From NCBI GenBank assembly GCA_947303535.1, contig CAMYYQ010000095.1, positions 1 through 5,761 of the forward strand: DNA of 5,761 nt. Reading direction: 5' to 3'. The notes beneath the pieces are model-generated. The model was given only the letters and a program-made list of their open reading frames with translations, ran no database searches and was not told the DNA's origin. A program made the translations under genes and the position numbers. Each line of letters opens with the position of its first letter. Within the stretch, counting starts at the first letter, position 1. Positions 4,766 to 5,761 of this stretch are shown here, in pieces. This DNA is from an uncultured Ruminococcus sp. (GTDB lineage Bacteria > Bacillota_A > Clostridia > Oscillospirales > Ruminococcaceae).

Positions 4766-5761
4766 TTACTTTTTGATATTTGTCTCGAACTTTGCGCCTT
4801 CGTAATCTTCCTTGATAGAATCTCTGAGCTTTTCAAGAGTTTCAAATCCGTCAAAGACAACATCACCTTTCTTGAAGCCTTCGCCGTATATCTCGCCGAA
4901 GAAGAGATCACTGTCGGGAACTTCTATAGTGATTCCGCTGAACTCGCTTCCCTTGCCGTTATCAGGTGTTATTACGTTCTCGAAGAGAGTGTAGTAATAA
5001 TATGTGAATGTATTATCGTCCTTTTTATCTGACTTTTTATCGTCCTTCTTGGCTTCGGTAGTCTTTTCCTTGTCCTCAGACTTAGCTGTTGTAGTAGCTT
5101 CTTCTGACTTCTTATCATCGGCAGCTGTTGTAGTTGCTTCTTCCTTCTTCTCTTCAGCCTTTGTGGCAGCTTCCTCAGCAGCTGTTGTCTTTTCAGCTTC
5201 TGTAGCTTCTTCCTTCTTTTCCTCTTCCTTAGGAGCATCAGGGTTCTTTGCAGTTACCTTATATACGTAGCATACTATATTATGAGGAGTGAAGTATCCT
5301 GTTTCCTTAGGGATATACATATCAACACCCTCAAAGCTTACATCAACAAGTGTCTTGTCAGTCCAATCATCAGCAAGCTCTTTGAAGCTGTCAAGCGCAT
5401 ATTTTTCCATTCTGTCGTAAGATGCCTTTTCGATATCAGCTATCTTCTCAACATATGTAGGAACACCTTCGACCTTGAACTCCTTCTTTATCTGAGTAGG
5501 CTTGTATCCCTTGTTAAAGCAGGCTTCCATTACATCATCTTCATCGTAATATGAAGGTCCGAAAGTAACTGTTACCTTATCGCCGTTCTTTACGCCGTAT
5601 GTCTTGTCAGCGTCGAAGCCGAGGTTTACAGGGAGATCGTCATCTACCTTGAGAGTCATGACACTGTTATCGCCAACGCCTGTATACTCGATATCAAGAT
5701 ACTCAAAAGGATCGAATTCCTTTGGTACTTCAAGATCCTTTACCTCTATAGTTTTATCACT
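4766..5761 (-). CDS. Uncharacterised, probably exported protein with Glu/Lys/Ala/Thr-rich insert (N-terminus cut by window edge)
   Basis: The frame is open from the right edge to TAA (4766-4768), giving 331 visible residues. ATG 5659 is internal, since 34 in-frame protein-like codons precede it (DPFEYLDIEYTGVGD). Visible residues about 15-110 look like a beta-rich domain with GVKNGDKVTVTFG and KEFKVEGVPTYV. Next comes a helical stretch, then a second domain beginning VSFEGVDMYI. This domain runs through NIVCYVYKVTAKN, is interrupted by a low-complexity segment (about residues 174-249), and resumes at NTFTYYYYTLFENV, ending with FFGEIYGEGFKKGD and ETNIKK. The two flanks read like adjacent strands of one hairpin. 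From memory, similar unsplit domains occur in uncharacterised clostridial lipoproteins or membrane-anchored zinc-ribbon proteins, so surface location is likely; the N-terminus needed to confirm this is not visible. No catalytic motif is seen. A terminator follows directly. Confidence 0.88.
   Translation of the reverse strand, partial: SDKTIEVKDLEVPKEFDPFEYLDIEYTGVGDNSVMTLKVDDDLPVNLGFDADKTYGVKNGDKVTVTFGPSYYDEDDVMEACFNKGYKPTQIKKEFKVEGVPTYVEKIADIEKASYDRMEKYALDSFKELADDWTDKTLVDVSFEGVDMYIPKETGYFTPHNIVCYVYKVTAKNPDAPKEEEKKEEATEAEKTTAAEEAATKAEEKKEEATTTAADDKKSEEATTTAKSEDKEKTTEAKKDDKKSDKKDDNTFTYYYYTLFENVITPDNGKGSEFSGITIEVPDSDLFFGEIYGEGFKKGDVVFDGFETLEKLRDSIKEDYEGAKFETNIKK
5015..5242 (-). repeat. Degenerate in-frame repeats encoding a charged, Thr-rich linker
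   Basis: About 76 codons encode almost only Glu, Lys, Ala, Thr, Asp and Ser. EEKKEEAT occurs twice (coded at 5201-5224 and 5132-5155), and EEATTTA recurs twice, so the stretch seems to have grown by duplication of short units. Such segments are disordered or weakly helical and are typical of spacers on bacterial surface proteins. Open frames on the opposite strand here are only the reverse reading of this composition. Confidence 0.75.

Noticed and set aside
4678..4911. 77-residue minus-strand open frame crossing the terminator at 4722-4757
   Set aside because: It overlaps the end of the linker protein in another frame, runs through the terminator hairpin and has no recognisable start signals.
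5004..5270. Plus-strand open frame rich in Ser, Val, Ala and Phe that looks like a membrane protein
   Set aside because: It is the reverse-strand reading of the Glu/Lys/Ala/Thr linker; it has no ribosome binding site and its composition follows directly from the codons on the minus strand.

Overview
The window looks like chromosomal DNA of a low- to mid-GC Gram-positive anaerobe of the Clostridia, most likely a Ruminococcus-like gut or rumen bacterium. This is inferred from several things: GGAGG-type ribosome binding sites, frequent TTG starts, a lipoprotein signal on the SGNH hydrolase, a soluble-type flavoprotein reductase, and a secreted-type protein with a Glu/Lys/Ala/Thr-rich linker. The host was not identified by any search. 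Both edges cut genes.

Left part, plus strand: the C-terminal 497 residues of an FAD-dependent oxidoreductase of the fumarate reductase/flavocytochrome c superfamily (1-1496). It is followed by four tandem 7-bp repeats and a compact intrinsic terminator. A strong promoter at 1603-1631 then drives a monocistronic gene for an SGNH/GDSL lipase-esterase (1654-2658). That protein appears to be a lipoprotein and also has a C-terminal membrane helix. A hairpin in the 37 bp between convergent stop codons ends transcription in both directions.

Middle, minus strand: a tight three-gene operon, read from 3935 down to 2696. It encodes a low-molecular-weight protein tyrosine phosphatase, an unrecognised 60-residue protein starting with TTG, and an RsuA/RluB-type pseudouridine synthase lacking the N-terminal S4 domain. 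The genes overlap by 4 nt and 1 nt, so translation is probably coupled. The leader and the gap upstream of this operon (3936-4051) hold two hairpins.

Right part, minus strand: a small unrecognised gene (4052-4495; its frame stays open to 4606). Its 5' region holds a consensus promoter, a 12-bp-arm palindrome overlapping the -10 box, and a second shorter palindrome. This arrangement suggests a repressor-controlled gene with a downstream TTG start. Nothing further was recognised in 4607-4721. A strong terminator at 4722-4757 follows the 3' end of a larger gene (4766-5761, N-terminus outside the window). That gene encodes an uncharacterised, probably exported protein whose C-terminal domain is split by a roughly 76-residue low-complexity insert.

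The neighbouring genes do not form one obvious pathway. I see no CRISPR array, transposase, tRNA or rRNA. The most unusual points are the palindromic promoter region at 4522-4594, the flavoprotein that lacks the fumarate reductase catalytic residues, the low-complexity insert inside a conserved fold, and the doubly anchored SGNH hydrolase with a shifted catalytic Asp.
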